Below, one piece after another: positions 42,507 to 51,154 of a stretch of 64,000 bases of DNA. A model generated the notes under the pieces. That model was not told where the DNA came from. It worked only from the letters and a program-made list of their open reading frames with translations, and did not search any database. The position numbers were made by a program, and so were the translations under genes. Numbering within the stretch: position 1 is the stretch's first letter; each line of letters begins with the position of its first letter. The stretch is from contig NZ_JABFMX010000006.1 in the NCBI RefSeq assembly GCF_013359735.1, positions 149,932 through 213,931 of the forward strand. The letters run 5' to 3'. Source of the DNA: Arthrobacter sp. C9C5. GTDB lineage: Bacteria; Actinomycetota; Actinomycetes; Actinomycetales; Micrococcaceae.

Positions 42507-42761
42507 ATGGCCAAGCGAAGCAAGATGAAGGCGCGGAAGAAGACCTGGAAAGAACTCTCGCCGATGGCTAAGTTCGGCACCATCACGGCGGCCGTCGTCC
42601 AGCTCTCCCTCCTTATTGCCGCCCAGCGCGACATCTCGCGCCGCCCGGCGGAGGAGATCCGCGGCAGCAAAGCGCTCTGGCGGGCAGCCACCCTCATCAA
42701 CTTCGTCGGCCCGGGCAGCTATTTCACCTTCGGCGTTAAGCGCCGCCCGGCCGTCAAGTAA
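42507..42761 (+). CDS. small membrane protein, PLDc_N-like
   Basis: An 84-aa protein: basic N-terminus (MAKRSKMKARKKTWK), one hydrophobic stretch TITAAVVQLSLLIAAQ, a short polar loop, then WRAATLINFVGPGSYFTFGVKRR, which resembles the phospholipase D nuclease N-terminal membrane hairpin. AGGAG 8 nt upstream fixes the start at 42507 rather than an upstream ATG at 42483. Confidence 0.75.
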   Translation: MAKRSKMKARKKTWKELSPMAKFGTITAAVVQLSLLIAAQRDISRRPAEEIRGSKALWRAATLINFVGPGSYFTFGVKRRPAVK

Positions 42762-42863
42762 GGCCCCGACCGCCCCTCTGCGGGCGCTGTGGGAAGCACG
42801 GAACGAAGCTACTCACCGGTAGCTAGGATCGACGGCGTGATGCGGGCGTTCAGCTTAAGCCTG

Positions 42864-42875
42864 TAAATTGAAGGC
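42864..42875 (+). promoter_or_regulatory. -10 of a probably leaderless mcrB transcript
   Basis: TAAATT (42864-42869), preceded by TG as in extended -10 promoters, lies 6 nt before the mcrB ATG. Confidence 0.45.
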
Positions 42876-45104
42876 ATGACCCCCAACAAAAAGCCCGCCA
42901 TGCACCGCGCCCTCGGCATCTCCAAAGAGATCGAAGACGCGGCGTGGTTTGTGCTTGGCCCGGGGCTGCTCGGCAAGGCGTCGCCGCTGGACGGCAGGAC
43001 CCGGACGTGGTCGGTTGCGGCGGCCTCGGAGTTGCTGGAGCGGCTGGAGCGGGGCATCCCGGACCCCAAGGCGCCGATGATGACCAACCTCCGCGAAAAC
43101 CTTGAAGGCGCCACCCGCGGGGCTAAGCAGCTGGCCGTGGAGCTATTGTTCCTGCAGTCGCTGCCGCTGGCGCACGAGGTGAAGTCGCTGAAGGTCAAGC
43201 GGGCCCGCGTGGCAGAGGCCGCGTCCTGGCTGGAGCCGCCGCTGGAGCTCCCCGACGAACTCTACGCGGGCATGACGGACCACGGCGTGATCCGGGACCG
43301 CACCGCTGAGTTCAACTGGACCATCTGGGACCACCTCAAGTGGCTCTGCCGCTTCGTCCGGCATGTCGCCCAGCGACCGGCCGGCGTCGTCCAGGCCGCA
43401 ATCAAGGACCCGCTGGCCTTCCACGAACTCACCATTGGCACCCCGGAAGACCAGCCCGCCATCCGCCGCAGCATCGAATTCCTGGTCTGGCCGGCCTACT
43501 TCGAGCCCGTCGTGGCCGACGTCGAACGCCAGGAGATCAGGGATGCCTTCGCCTCCCTGGTTGGCGGCGCCAAGGGCGACACCGACGAGGAAGTCTCCGC
43601 GGACATCCACCGGATCCGGCTGCACCTCGACGAGCAGGCCGGGCAGCGGATCGACTGGTACTCGCGGCAATTGGTCAGCCAGTGGCGGAAGGTGGGCGAC
43701 CCCGGCCGCCGCGCCTGGCTGCTGCGCAGCCACCACGACAACGCCGAGGTGCTCGCCGCCTGGCAGGAGGAGGAGGCGGTGACGCTCGACGTCGAACATC
43801 TCCGCCTGTTGGACCCGGGTGTGACCGCGGGCCTGGTCCAGCACGCCGTGGACGAGGACTACAAGCACCTCAGCTACGTGGAGCGCGAGGACACCAAGAC
43901 CGCCGTGTTCGCCTTCCTGACCGTGATGAAACCGGGCGACCTCACGCTGTACCAGAACTCCGGGACTGTCCGCGTGGGCGTGGTGCTGGGCGAACCCGAA
44001 CACCATGATGACAACCGCCGGCTGCGCCGCAAGGTCCGCTGGTTCGACGAGGTCCACTCGACGGCCGAACTGCCCCGCCACGTGCAGCGGCAGCTGGCCA
44101 GCTCGGGGCTCATCGTGGACGTCACCCGGGTGATCCAGGCGCTCGAGACCCTGCTCCCGGCCGAAGCCGAGGCAGAGGCCGACGACGGCGCCGAGCTGGA
44201 CGCCGTCGTCGAGCCCTGCGAGGGATTCCGGCCGCTGACGGCGGAATTCGCCGCTTCCCTGCACATGGACCTCGAACCGCTGCAGGAAATCGCCGAACTG
44301 CTGGAGGAAAACCGCCAACTGGTGCTCTACGGCCCGCCCGGCACCGGCAAGACCTACCTGGCCAAGCACCTCGCCGCCGAACTGGCCGGGGACACCAGCG
44401 ATGAGCGGGTCAAACTCGTCCAGTTCCACCCCTCCTACGCCTACGAGGACTTCTTCGAGGGCTACCGGCCGGACAAGACCGACGAGGGCCAGGTGTCCTT
44501 CAAGCTGGTGGCCGGACCGCTCCGCCGGCTGGCCGAGGAGGCCGCCAAACCCGGCAACGAGAGCAAACCGTACTTCCTGATCATCGATGAGATGAATCGG
44601 GCCAACCTGGCGAAGGTCTTCGGCGAGCTGTACTTCCTGCTGGAGTACCGCGACGACCGGATCTACCTGCAGTACAGCCCCACGGAGCCGTTCTCGCTGC
44701 CGGACAACCTGTACATCATTGGCACCATGAACACCGCGGACCGCTCCATCGCGATGATGGACGCAGCCATCCGCCGCCGGTTCTCCTTCATCGAACTGCA
44801 TCCCAACACCGAACCGGTGAGGGGCTCGCTGCTGCGCTTCCTGCAGGCCCGCGACCTGGACACGACGCCGGCGCTGCTGCTCGACGAACTGAACAACGCC
44901 ATCGACGAGTGGGACCGGGACCTGATGATCGGGCCGTCCTACTTCATGAAGAAGGCCGCCCAGACCCCCACCGGGCTGCGCCGGATCTGGAAGTACGAGC
45001 TGATGCCGCTGCTGGAGGAGCACTATCACGGCCAGCTCAACCGGGCGCAGCTGGAGGAACGGTTCGGTCTGGAGCAACTGTTGAGCCGCCTTGCGCGCGT
45101 CTAG
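42876..45104 (+). CDS. mcrB: McrB-family AAA+ GTPase with EVE-like DNA-reading region
   Basis: A 742-aa protein, the motor subunit of a McrBC-type modification-dependent (type IV) restriction system. AAA+ motifs: LYGPPGTGKTYLAKHLA near 485, FFEGYRPD, Walker B FLIIDEMNRANLAKVFGELY near 568 and IIGTMNTADRSIAMMDAAIRRRF with the McrB-type Asn-Thr-Ala-Asp. Residues ~330-430 (TLYQNSGTVRVGVVLGEPE, RRKVRWF) resemble PUA/EVE-type domains that bind modified bases. The first ~300 residues are unrecognised helical sequence. Followed by mcrC with a 14-nt overlap. Confidence 0.88.
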   Translation: MTPNKKPAMHRALGISKEIEDAAWFVLGPGLLGKASPLDGRTRTWSVAAASELLERLERGIPDPKAPMMTNLRENLEGATRGAKQLAVELLFLQSLPLAHEVKSLKVKRARVAEAASWLEPPLELPDELYAGMTDHGVIRDRTAEFNWTIWDHLKWLCRFVRHVAQRPAGVVQAAIKDPLAFHELTIGTPEDQPAIRRSIEFLVWPAYFEPVVADVERQEIRDAFASLVGGAKGDTDEEVSADIHRIRLHLDEQAGQRIDWYSRQLVSQWRKVGDPGRRAWLLRSHHDNAEVLAAWQEEEAVTLDVEHLRLLDPGVTAGLVQHAVDEDYKHLSYVEREDTKTAVFAFLTVMKPGDLTLYQNSGTVRVGVVLGEPEHHDDNRRLRRKVRWFDEVHSTAELPRHVQRQLASSGLIVDVTRVIQALETLLPAEAEAEADDGAELDAVVEPCEGFRPLTAEFAASLHMDLEPLQEIAELLEENRQLVLYGPPGTGKTYLAKHLAAELAGDTSDERVKLVQFHPSYAYEDFFEGYRPDKTDEGQVSFKLVAGPLRRLAEEAAKPGNESKPYFLIIDEMNRANLAKVFGELYFLLEYRDDRIYLQYSPTEPFSLPDNLYIIGTMNTADRSIAMMDAAIRRRFSFIELHPNTEPVRGSLLRFLQARDLDTTPALLLDELNNAIDEWDRDLMIGPSYFMKKAAQTPTGLRRIWKYELMPLLEEHYHGQLNRAQLEERFGLEQLLSRLARV

Positions 45105-46332
45105 CCTCGCCCCGGCCAGCTCCGTCCGCCACATCGTCCTGGACGAGCTGTCCGGGGGAGTGGTGGAACGGATCGATGCCGGCAGCGCCGCTTACCTCAA
45201 TGGCAGCGGACTGGCCAAGGCGTCGCCGCTGGGCATGGGCTTGTTCCGGATCGAACCTGTCGGCAAGGTGGGCTCCGTGCGCACCCCCTCAGTGCAGCTG
45301 GAAGTGCGGCCCAAGGAGCGGCTGGGCCTCGGCCGGCTGCTGTTCCTGCTCGGCTACACGGAGAACCAGGGCTTCCGGGATGACGCCGTGGCCGCGGTCG
45401 AGGACACCGATCTTTGGAGCGCCCTCGCCGAGTCGCTGGCCCAGCTCGCCGACCGGGCCCTCAGCCGCGGGGTGCTGCAGGGCTACCTGAACGTCGACGA
45501 GTCGCTCCGCACCGTCAAGGGCCGGATCAGGATGTCGGACCAGATCTCGCGCCGCCCAGGCATGCTGGTGCCGCTTGAGGTCTCCTACGACGAGTTCACC
45601 GAGGACATCCCGGAAAACCGCATCCTGCGCGCGGCCCTCGAACGGATGTCGCAGGTGCCGGGGGTGCGGGCCGACGTGCTGAGCAGGCTGCGGCGGTTGA
45701 AGGGAAAGCTCGACGCCGTGACGCGCCTACAGTCCGGCCCGCTGCCGCGGTGGCGGGCCAGCCGGATGAACACCCGCTACCACGCGGCCCTGCGGCTCGC
45801 CGAGGTCATCCTGCGCAACGCCTCGGCCGAGGCCGGAGACGGCAAGCAGCATTCGGCGGCGTTTGTGGTGGACATGTCCAAGGTCTTCGAGGACTTTGTC
45901 GGCATCGCGCTGCGCGAGGCCATGGCCGCGTACCCGGGGGAGATGCGGCTGCGCTACAACTCGATGCTAAATGAGGCGGTGCGGGACTCCGACCGGATCA
46001 TGGTGCAACCGGGCGCGGTGCATCTGCTCGGCGGCCGTCCCGTGATGGTGTACGACGCGAAGTACAAAGCAGCGTCCGACGTCGGTGCCTCGCTGTCCGC
46101 TGACCACTACCGGATGCTCGCGTACTGCACCTCGCTGCGGGTGCCGACGGCGTGGCTGGTCTACGCCGGCGCGGGGGAGATCAAGCTGCGGCGGATCCTC
46201 AACACGGATATCGATGTGGTGGAATTTCCGCTGGATCTGTCCCTTCCGCCGTCGGAAATCCTGGCGTCAGTGGCTGACCTGGCCCAGCAGTCGTGGGGCG
46301 AAGTGGTCCGCCAGGCGACCATCAGCCGCTGA
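45091..46332 (+). CDS. mcrC: McrC-family nuclease subunit
   Basis: A 413-aa nuclease partner of McrB. The N-terminal OB-like region (VQLEVRPKERLGLGRLLFLLGY) precedes a helical middle and a C-terminal PD-(D/E)XK domain with VRDSDRIMVQPG and the catalytic VMVYDAKYKA near residues 318-326. Cleavage would depend on McrB translocation. TTG 45091 lacks a clear RBS and overlaps mcrB by 14 nt, so translation may depend on coupling. Confidence 0.88.
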   Translation: MRASSLAPASSVRHIVLDELSGGVVERIDAGSAAYLNGSGLAKASPLGMGLFRIEPVGKVGSVRTPSVQLEVRPKERLGLGRLLFLLGYTENQGFRDDAVAAVEDTDLWSALAESLAQLADRALSRGVLQGYLNVDESLRTVKGRIRMSDQISRRPGMLVPLEVSYDEFTEDIPENRILRAALERMSQVPGVRADVLSRLRRLKGKLDAVTRLQSGPLPRWRASRMNTRYHAALRLAEVILRNASAEAGDGKQHSAAFVVDMSKVFEDFVGIALREAMAAYPGEMRLRYNSMLNEAVRDSDRIMVQPGAVHLLGGRPVMVYDAKYKAASDVGASLSADHYRMLAYCTSLRVPTAWLVYAGAGEIKLRRILNTDIDVVEFPLDLSLPPSEILASVADLAQQSWGEVVRQATISR

Positions 46333-46344
46333 CGGGATACACAT

Positions 46345-46602
46345 CTAAGCGGTGTCGTCCTGCAGGGTCGTGGAGACTGACAGCAGGTGGTTCAGGAGCG
46401 CTTTTTCCGGTTCCCCGGGATTGTTGGCGACGTGCCAGCGGAGCTGTTCCCGGACCAAGGCCTCGTCCGGCTTGGTCTCTGCAAGAATCGCCTCGATGAT
46501 GGCGGAAACCTGACGGCGCAGTGGCTCCAGATCCTCATGTGTTTCGGGGCTCCGGGCGGCGTGCCGCGTGCGGGTCTCGGTAGACAACAACAAGTGTGGC
46601 AT
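46345..46602 (-). CDS. small hypothetical protein
   Basis: An 85-aa hydrophilic, probably helical protein with no recognised domain (EDLEPLRRQVSAIIEAILAETKPDEALVREQ split by charged loops). ATG 46602 has AGGAG 7 nt upstream. It converges with mcrC, with only 12 nt between, and is divergent from the TetR gene. Confidence 0.65.
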   Translation of the reverse strand: MPHLLLSTETRTRHAARSPETHEDLEPLRRQVSAIIEAILAETKPDEALVREQLRWHVANNPGEPEKALLNHLLSVSTTLQDDTA

Positions 46603-46721
46603 GGTGCTCTCCTGCGGAGTTAGTAGTATCCCCACGTACTGCCCAATAGAGTCCTAGTCCCCGAGTTTCGATCTTAGCTCAGGGAGACCAGTCTGTCTCG
46701 TGTAGCGGTAAGATATTTTTG

Positions 46722-47384
46722 ATGTCTGTTTCAACCAATTCCCAGGCTTCGTCCCCACCGCCCCATGGCGCGGGCGGCGGTGGCGTTCCTGCGTCCGGCG
46801 GTGAGATCAACGCCGGTGGTGCTGAGATTACCGGGGTCCGTGAGCGCATTCTGGATGTTGCGTACGAATTATTTTCGCGTCGCGGCGTGCGGGATGTGGG
46901 CATCAATGAACTTATCGGCCGCTCCGGGGTGGCGAAAGCCAGCTTCTACCGGCACTTCGGCTCCAAGGACGAGCTGGTGCTGGCTTTCCTGGAGCGCCGC
47001 GACCGGCAGTGGACTGTTGCCACGATCATTTCCGAGGCCCGACGCCGGGGGCGCACCCCGGTGGAGCAGCTGCTGGCCATCTTCGATGTGTTCGCCGATT
47101 GGTTCGCGCGGGACGACTTTGAGGCCTGCTCCTTCGTGAACATCCTGCTGGAGATGGGTCCATCGCATCCACTGGGCCGGGCAAGCATCGATTACCTCGA
47201 CAAGATCCGGGGCCATGTGCAACAGCTCGCCGAAGAGGCGGGGCTGGATGATCCGGACGGCTTCGCCCGGTCCTGGTACATCCTGATGAAGGGCTCGATC
47301 GTAGCTGCGGCCGGGGGAGACCGGGCTGCCGCCGGCCGGGCACGGGAGATGGCCGAGTGGCTGATTGCACGCCACCAGGGCTAG
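46722..47384 (+). CDS. TetR family transcriptional regulator
   Basis: A 220-aa regulator. A Gly/Ser/Pro-rich ~38-residue N-terminal tail precedes the HTH (RERILDVAYELFSRRGVRDVGINELIGRSGVAKASFYRHFGSK). The C-terminal ligand domain contains WFARDDFEACSFVNILLEMG, similar to a subgroup with a conserved Cys. Target unknown; the divergent small gene at 46345 is the nearest candidate. ATG 46722 is used (a TTG lies just upstream). A TAAGAT -10-like element (46709-46714) nearby suggests a very short leader. Confidence 0.85.
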   Translation: MSVSTNSQASSPPPHGAGGGGVPASGGEINAGGAEITGVRERILDVAYELFSRRGVRDVGINELIGRSGVAKASFYRHFGSKDELVLAFLERRDRQWTVATIISEARRRGRTPVEQLLAIFDVFADWFARDDFEACSFVNILLEMGPSHPLGRASIDYLDKIRGHVQQLAEEAGLDDPDGFARSWYILMKGSIVAAAGGDRAAAGRAREMAEWLIARHQG

Positions 47385-47391
47385 CGCAGTC

Positions 47392-47814
47392 TCAGCCGCC
47401 AAGGAAACTGTCCAGTTGCTGCTCGAGGGCCGAGAGGTCCTGGAGTTCGCACTCCCAGACGGTGAGCACGTCCCAGCCCGAACTTTCGAGCAGGCGGCGC
47501 TGTTCGGCGTCGCGGTCCCGGGTGCGGGTGCGTTTGGTTTCCCAGAACTCCGAGTTTGATTTGGGTGCATGCTGGCCCACCCTGCAGTCATGGAAATGCC
47601 AGAAGCAACCGTTGACGAAGATGACTTTATGGCGGCTGGCGAACACCAGGTCGGGGTTTCCGGGGAGCCTGCCGCCGCGGGCGGTCCCGTGCAAGCGGTA
47701 ACGGTAGCCTTTGGCGTGCAGCATCCGGCGGACCAGCAGTTCGGGCTTGGTGTTCTTCCCCCGGATGCGGGACATGTTCCAGCTGCGCCGCTCCGGGGTC
47801 AGACTGTCCGCCAT
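47392..47814 (-). CDS. vsr: very short patch repair endonuclease (Vsr)
   Basis: A 140-aa DNA mismatch endonuclease nicking T:G mismatches that arise from deaminated 5-methylcytosine. Seen: RRSWNMSRIRGKNTKPELLVRRMLH, GNPDLVFASRHKVIFVNGCFWHFHDC (catalytic Asp and the zinc Cys/His set) and WDVLTVWECEL. No C5-cytosine methyltransferase is adjacent, which is unusual for vsr. TAGACT (47821-47826) lies 6 nt before the ATG, suggesting a leaderless mRNA. Confidence 0.93.
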   Translation of the reverse strand: MADSLTPERRSWNMSRIRGKNTKPELLVRRMLHAKGYRYRLHGTARGGRLPGNPDLVFASRHKVIFVNGCFWHFHDCRVGQHAPKSNSEFWETKRTRTRDRDAEQRRLLESSGWDVLTVWECELQDLSALEQQLDSFLGG

Positions 47815-47854
47815 GGTTTAAGTCTAGGCGGCGGCTGTCTGCCGCGGATTTGGC

Positions 47855-48289
47855 CTAGATCTCCCGTTCGGGGTGTTCGCCGAACTGGAAGTGCCGGCCG
47901 CTAACCGACGTTGGTTCGATTTCGACGTAGAAGTCTTTCAGCGTCGGCACCCACGGTTTGAGGTTCAGCGACTCGGCCACGGCGATGTCCGCCGACTGCT
48001 CCAGGATGCGTGCTGTGCCGCGAACGACCACCGACCATGCTTCTTCGGAGAGGATGCCGTCAGTTTCGAACAGCACCTTGGAGTTGATGGTCAGCTCGGC
48101 CAGCTTGTTGCCGGGCGCCGTGCGCAGGTAGAGCTTGCGGTCATTGACGGCGTAATTCACCGGGAAAATGTCCGGTTCGCCGGCCACGGTGACGACGAGC
48201 CTGCCGTGTTTTGTTCCCTCGATGAGTTTCCAGGTCTCATCCTCGGACAGCTTCAAGATGGGGCTGTTGTCTGCGTGTTCGAACATCAT
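47855..48289 (-). CDS. pyridoxamine 5'-phosphate oxidase family protein
   Basis: A 144-aa split-barrel FMN- or F420-binding protein: GTKHGRLVVTVAGEPDIFPVNYAVNDRKLYLRTAPGNKLAEL and the middle SVVVRGTARIL. Such short proteins act as flavin or F420 reductases or heme-binding homologues; the substrate is unknown. Start at ATG 48289 (two Met in a row) is uncertain because no RBS is clear. About 40 nt upstream of vsr on the same strand. Confidence 0.85.
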   Translation of the reverse strand: MMFEHADNSPILKLSEDETWKLIEGTKHGRLVVTVAGEPDIFPVNYAVNDRKLYLRTAPGNKLAELTINSKVLFETDGILSEEAWSVVVRGTARILEQSADIAVAESLNLKPWVPTLKDFYVEIEPTSVSGRHFQFGEHPEREI

Positions 48290-48541
48290 GGGCTTATTGT
48301 TCTGTCCCGTGTAGAAAAACGCCAGAGGCAATCGGAATTGATTGCTTAGTTGGTCGTGAGGTTGCCGTCGCTAAATTGTCCGACCCCCTCCCTAACGTTC
48401 ATCTTGTTCGGATTGCATCACCCCCGGCGGCGGCCCATCAGGGTATTTTCCGCTGGAAGAGATGCCCCTCCGCGCCATGGGGCGCCTGGGCCCGGGCACT
48501 TCGCACCGCCAGGCACCGCCTGGCCATGAGTATGGGGAATC

Positions 48542-49183
48542 ATGAGTACTTTCAATTCACACGGCACCGCACCCGCGGATGCGCCCACGTCCACCGTTCC
48601 GTCTCTGGGCGGCGCTCCTGTTGCTCCGCGGGGCAACGGCTGGGGCATCACCGCGCTGGTGCTCGGCATTGTGGCTGCAGTCTTTTCGTTCATCCCGGTG
48701 ATGGGCGTCGTCGCCTTTGTCCTGGGTCCGCTGGCCGTCCTGTTCGGGATCATCGGTGCCACCCGCAAGTTCGCCAAGAAGGGTGCCGCGATTGCGGGCA
48801 TCGTTCTTGGCATTCTGAGCATTGTGATCGCGGCTATCTGGATGGCCGTGGTGTCCGCTGCTGTCTCCTCGGCCGACCAGGCGCTTAACTCGGAGCACAA
48901 GGTCCAGTATGTGGTGACTACGAACGGCAAGGCCTCGGTCAACTACTGGACCAGCGGCGGGACGTCCAACGTTGACGTCAGCAGTAGCTGGAAGAAGGAG
49001 CAGACCGTAAAGAATTCGGATCTGCTCTCCTTGGTTGTCACCGGGGATTTTTCGAACGCCACGGCAAAGGTTGGCTGCGAAATTCTGTTTGACGGCAAGT
49101 CGATCTCGAAGAACTCCGGAACCGGCCAGGGCGCCATGGCCAGCTGCAGCGGCTCGGGCCTCGGGGCCGACAAAAAGAAGTAG
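48542..49183 (+). CDS. DUF4190 membrane protein with MmpS-like exported domain
   Basis: A 213-aa protein. Two membrane helices form a DUF4190-type hairpin (GITALVLGIVAAVFSFIPVMG and AIAGIVLGILSIVIAAIWM). The C-terminal domain (HKVQYVVTTNGKASVNYWT, VTGDFSNATAKVGCEILFDGK) is MmpS-like and should lie outside the membrane. MmpS proteins are periplasmic partners of lipid transporters in mycobacteria; no MmpL is adjacent here. ATG 48542. Terminator downstream. Confidence 0.8.
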   Translation: MSTFNSHGTAPADAPTSTVPSLGGAPVAPRGNGWGITALVLGIVAAVFSFIPVMGVVAFVLGPLAVLFGIIGATRKFAKKGAAIAGIVLGILSIVIAAIWMAVVSAAVSSADQALNSEHKVQYVVTTNGKASVNYWTSGGTSNVDVSSSWKKEQTVKNSDLLSLVVTGDFSNATAKVGCEILFDGKSISKNSGTGQGAMASCSGSGLGADKKK

Positions 49184-49217
49184 GAACCTGAGCCGGGACT
49201 GAAATCCGGCCGCACGG

Positions 49218-49253
49218 CAGGGCGTTGCAGGAAGTTTCGCAACGCCCTGTTTG
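49218..49253 (+). terminator. terminator after the DUF4190 gene
   Basis: CAGGGCGTTGC (49218-49228) / GCAACGCCCTG (49239-49249), a perfect 11-bp stem with a 10-nt loop followed by TTT. The remaining gap to 49475 shows no gene; GC content begins to drop there. Confidence 0.75.
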
Positions 49254-49475
49254 CGTTAGCAATTTGGGGCGTGGGCGGGGCTGTGAGGGCACGTTTGGGG
49301 CGTGCGATGAGGCTTGGGGTGAGGCTTCTGGGGCGCCTGCTTCCCTAGGGGCGCGTGCTTCAGAAGTGGGGTGGAGTGCCTGTGGATAACCCTTACGGCG
49401 AGAGTGTGGTGTCAGTTACCCTTAGGCATTGTTTGGATTCAGGCGTCTTGATTTCTATCGGGGGATTAGCTGAAC

Positions 49476-50144
49476 ATGACATCTCGCACTCCAATCTCCA
49501 GCCGCAGGCTCACCGCCGTAGTAGCCCTGCTCACCGGTATTGCCCTGATGGGAACGGCCTGCACCGGCGGCCAGGTGCCGCCCAGTGCGGCACCGAGCGA
49601 TGCGTCGACCAGCACGTCCGCGTCCCCGACTCCCAGCGCCACCCCGACGCCCGCCACCACTGCCAGTTATAAGCCGGCCGACGCCAAGGGGAGGGCTCAG
49701 AACGTCCCGGTTCCGGTGCTGCCGGAGGCTGCGAAAGCGAAGACGAAGGAGGGGTTGGAAGCGTTCGCGAGGTACTGGTATTCAACGCTTACATACGCGT
49801 ACGAGACGGGGAACGTGGGTCCTCTCGAATCGGTTTCGGCACCCACCTGCGCTTCTTGTGCGAAGGTCAAGAAAGTTGTCCAGGGATGGCATTCTGATGG
49901 TCGCTGGCTGGCCGGAGGCAAAATGGTCGTCGAAGAGTCACAGTCGACCTTTGTTCCAATTGGGGTGTCGCAGTATCAGGTTGTGATTCAAGTGCATCAG
50001 GAGCCACTTTCGTATTACCGGGCTGACAAAAGCCTGGACGAGACTACTCAACCGAGTCCGGCGATTGGCGACATAATGCTGGCGTCTTACGGCGGAGGCG
50101 CCTGGAAGGCGATAACCGTCGAACATCTGGTCAAGACTCCGTGA
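49476..50144 (+). CDS. DUF6318 family lipoprotein
   Basis: A 222-aa lipoprotein: signal peptide with lipobox LMGTAC (Cys29), Ser/Thr/Pro-rich linker (ASTSTSASPTPSATPTP), then a DUF6318 domain with KEGLEAFARYWYSTLTYAYETGN and a CASC cysteine pair (APTCASCAKVKKV). DUF6318 genes are common in Arthrobacter and often precede a PKD-domain protein, as here (GTGA overlap). Function unknown. GGGGGA lies 9 nt before the ATG. Local GC is lower than in the flanks. Confidence 0.85.
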   Translation: MTSRTPISSRRLTAVVALLTGIALMGTACTGGQVPPSAAPSDASTSTSASPTPSATPTPATTASYKPADAKGRAQNVPVPVLPEAAKAKTKEGLEAFARYWYSTLTYAYETGNVGPLESVSAPTCASCAKVKKVVQGWHSDGRWLAGGKMVVEESQSTFVPIGVSQYQVVIQVHQEPLSYYRADKSLDETTQPSPAIGDIMLASYGGGAWKAITVEHLVKTP

Positions 50145-51064
50145 GGGCGTCCCGGCTGAGGATCGTAAATGTACTCGCGATTCTCACTCTTATCTTCACT
50201 TTCTCTCCGCCAGCGATTGGAGGCACGGCTGATTCTCCGGTCAAGGGGGACTGGGATGATAGTGGTGCCACGTTACGGTCATGGCACAAAGACCCTACTT
50301 CGGGAGCTTGGACACAGACACCGATTGGCGCGGCTGATGATCCCTACGTCTATCAATACAAACTCCTTTGCCGCGAGGACCCCAAATTAGATGGTTCTAA
50401 CTGCTCCGCAGCAGATATTGAGTGCAGTGACGGTAAGAATGGTCGGAGCGTGAATTGGTATCGATCGCTTCGGGATTTTGATCCGCCCGTTTGGGGCTTC
50501 TTCGATGGTCCTACTTGCGTCTATGACGAACGACCGGTGGACATTCTCGAGCGCATCGCAGCCATGATCCAAACCGAATTCCAGAAACTTCCGATCGCCG
50601 CAGGCCGAGTAACCGCGCAACCCAGTCCGCACACGCTTCGGGGCGCCGAGACGAACTTCTTTGCTGAGGCAGCAGAGCAGCAGTTCGACATCAAGATTCT
50701 GGCCCAGGCTGTCCATGTCGACGCCAAGCCCGTCCAGTACACCTGGAACTACGGTGACGGTACTTCGTTAGGCCCACAGAACTCGGCCGGCGGACCACTG
50801 CCGCAGGACCGTTGGGGCGAAAAGACGGCCACCAGCCACATCTACGTCCAGACCGGGGACTTCTCCGTGGCGCTGACCACGTATTTTCAAGGAACCTACA
50901 CCGTCAACGGCGGCCCGCCGCTGCCGATCCCGGGCCAAGGACAGTTCAGCTCCCCGCCGCAGACCGTCAGCGTCTGGCGGTCCATCACCCGAAACTATGC
51001 CGACGACTGTCTCCAAAATCCGGAAGGCCAGGGTTGCCCCGGCGCACCACCCACCTCGCGGTAA
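50141..51064 (+). CDS. secreted protein with PKD-like domain
   Basis: A 307-aa exported protein: N-terminal signal peptide (LRIVNVLAILTLIFTFSPPAIGG), a Cys-containing middle (LLCREDPKLDGSNCSAADIECSDGK), and a PKD-like Ig fold near the C-terminus with YTWNYGDGTSLG and HIYVQTGDFSVALTTYF. PKD domains mediate surface contacts. GTG start overlaps the DUF6318 stop. The first ~450 nt are close to 50% GC, while the PKD-encoding end returns to the genome's high GC, which suggests a mosaic gene. Confidence 0.8.
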   Translation: MRASRLRIVNVLAILTLIFTFSPPAIGGTADSPVKGDWDDSGATLRSWHKDPTSGAWTQTPIGAADDPYVYQYKLLCREDPKLDGSNCSAADIECSDGKNGRSVNWYRSLRDFDPPVWGFFDGPTCVYDERPVDILERIAAMIQTEFQKLPIAAGRVTAQPSPHTLRGAETNFFAEAAEQQFDIKILAQAVHVDAKPVQYTWNYGDGTSLGPQNSAGGPLPQDRWGEKTATSHIYVQTGDFSVALTTYFQGTYTVNGGPPLPIPGQGQFSSPPQTVSVWRSITRNYADDCLQNPEGQGCPGAPPTSR

Positions 51065-51154
51065 CTCAGGCGTGATTCGAGTCTCAAACGGAATAGTTGC
51101 AGGCGCTGGATTGCTTTCGCCAGTGGACACAATCCACCGCGAAAGGAACTGCGC

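Noticed and set aside
46672..46714. tRNA-like segment (TTAGCTCAGGGAG)
   Set aside because: The D-arm-like string is not followed by a foldable anticodon or T arm (no GTTCGA-type motif), so no tRNA can be built.
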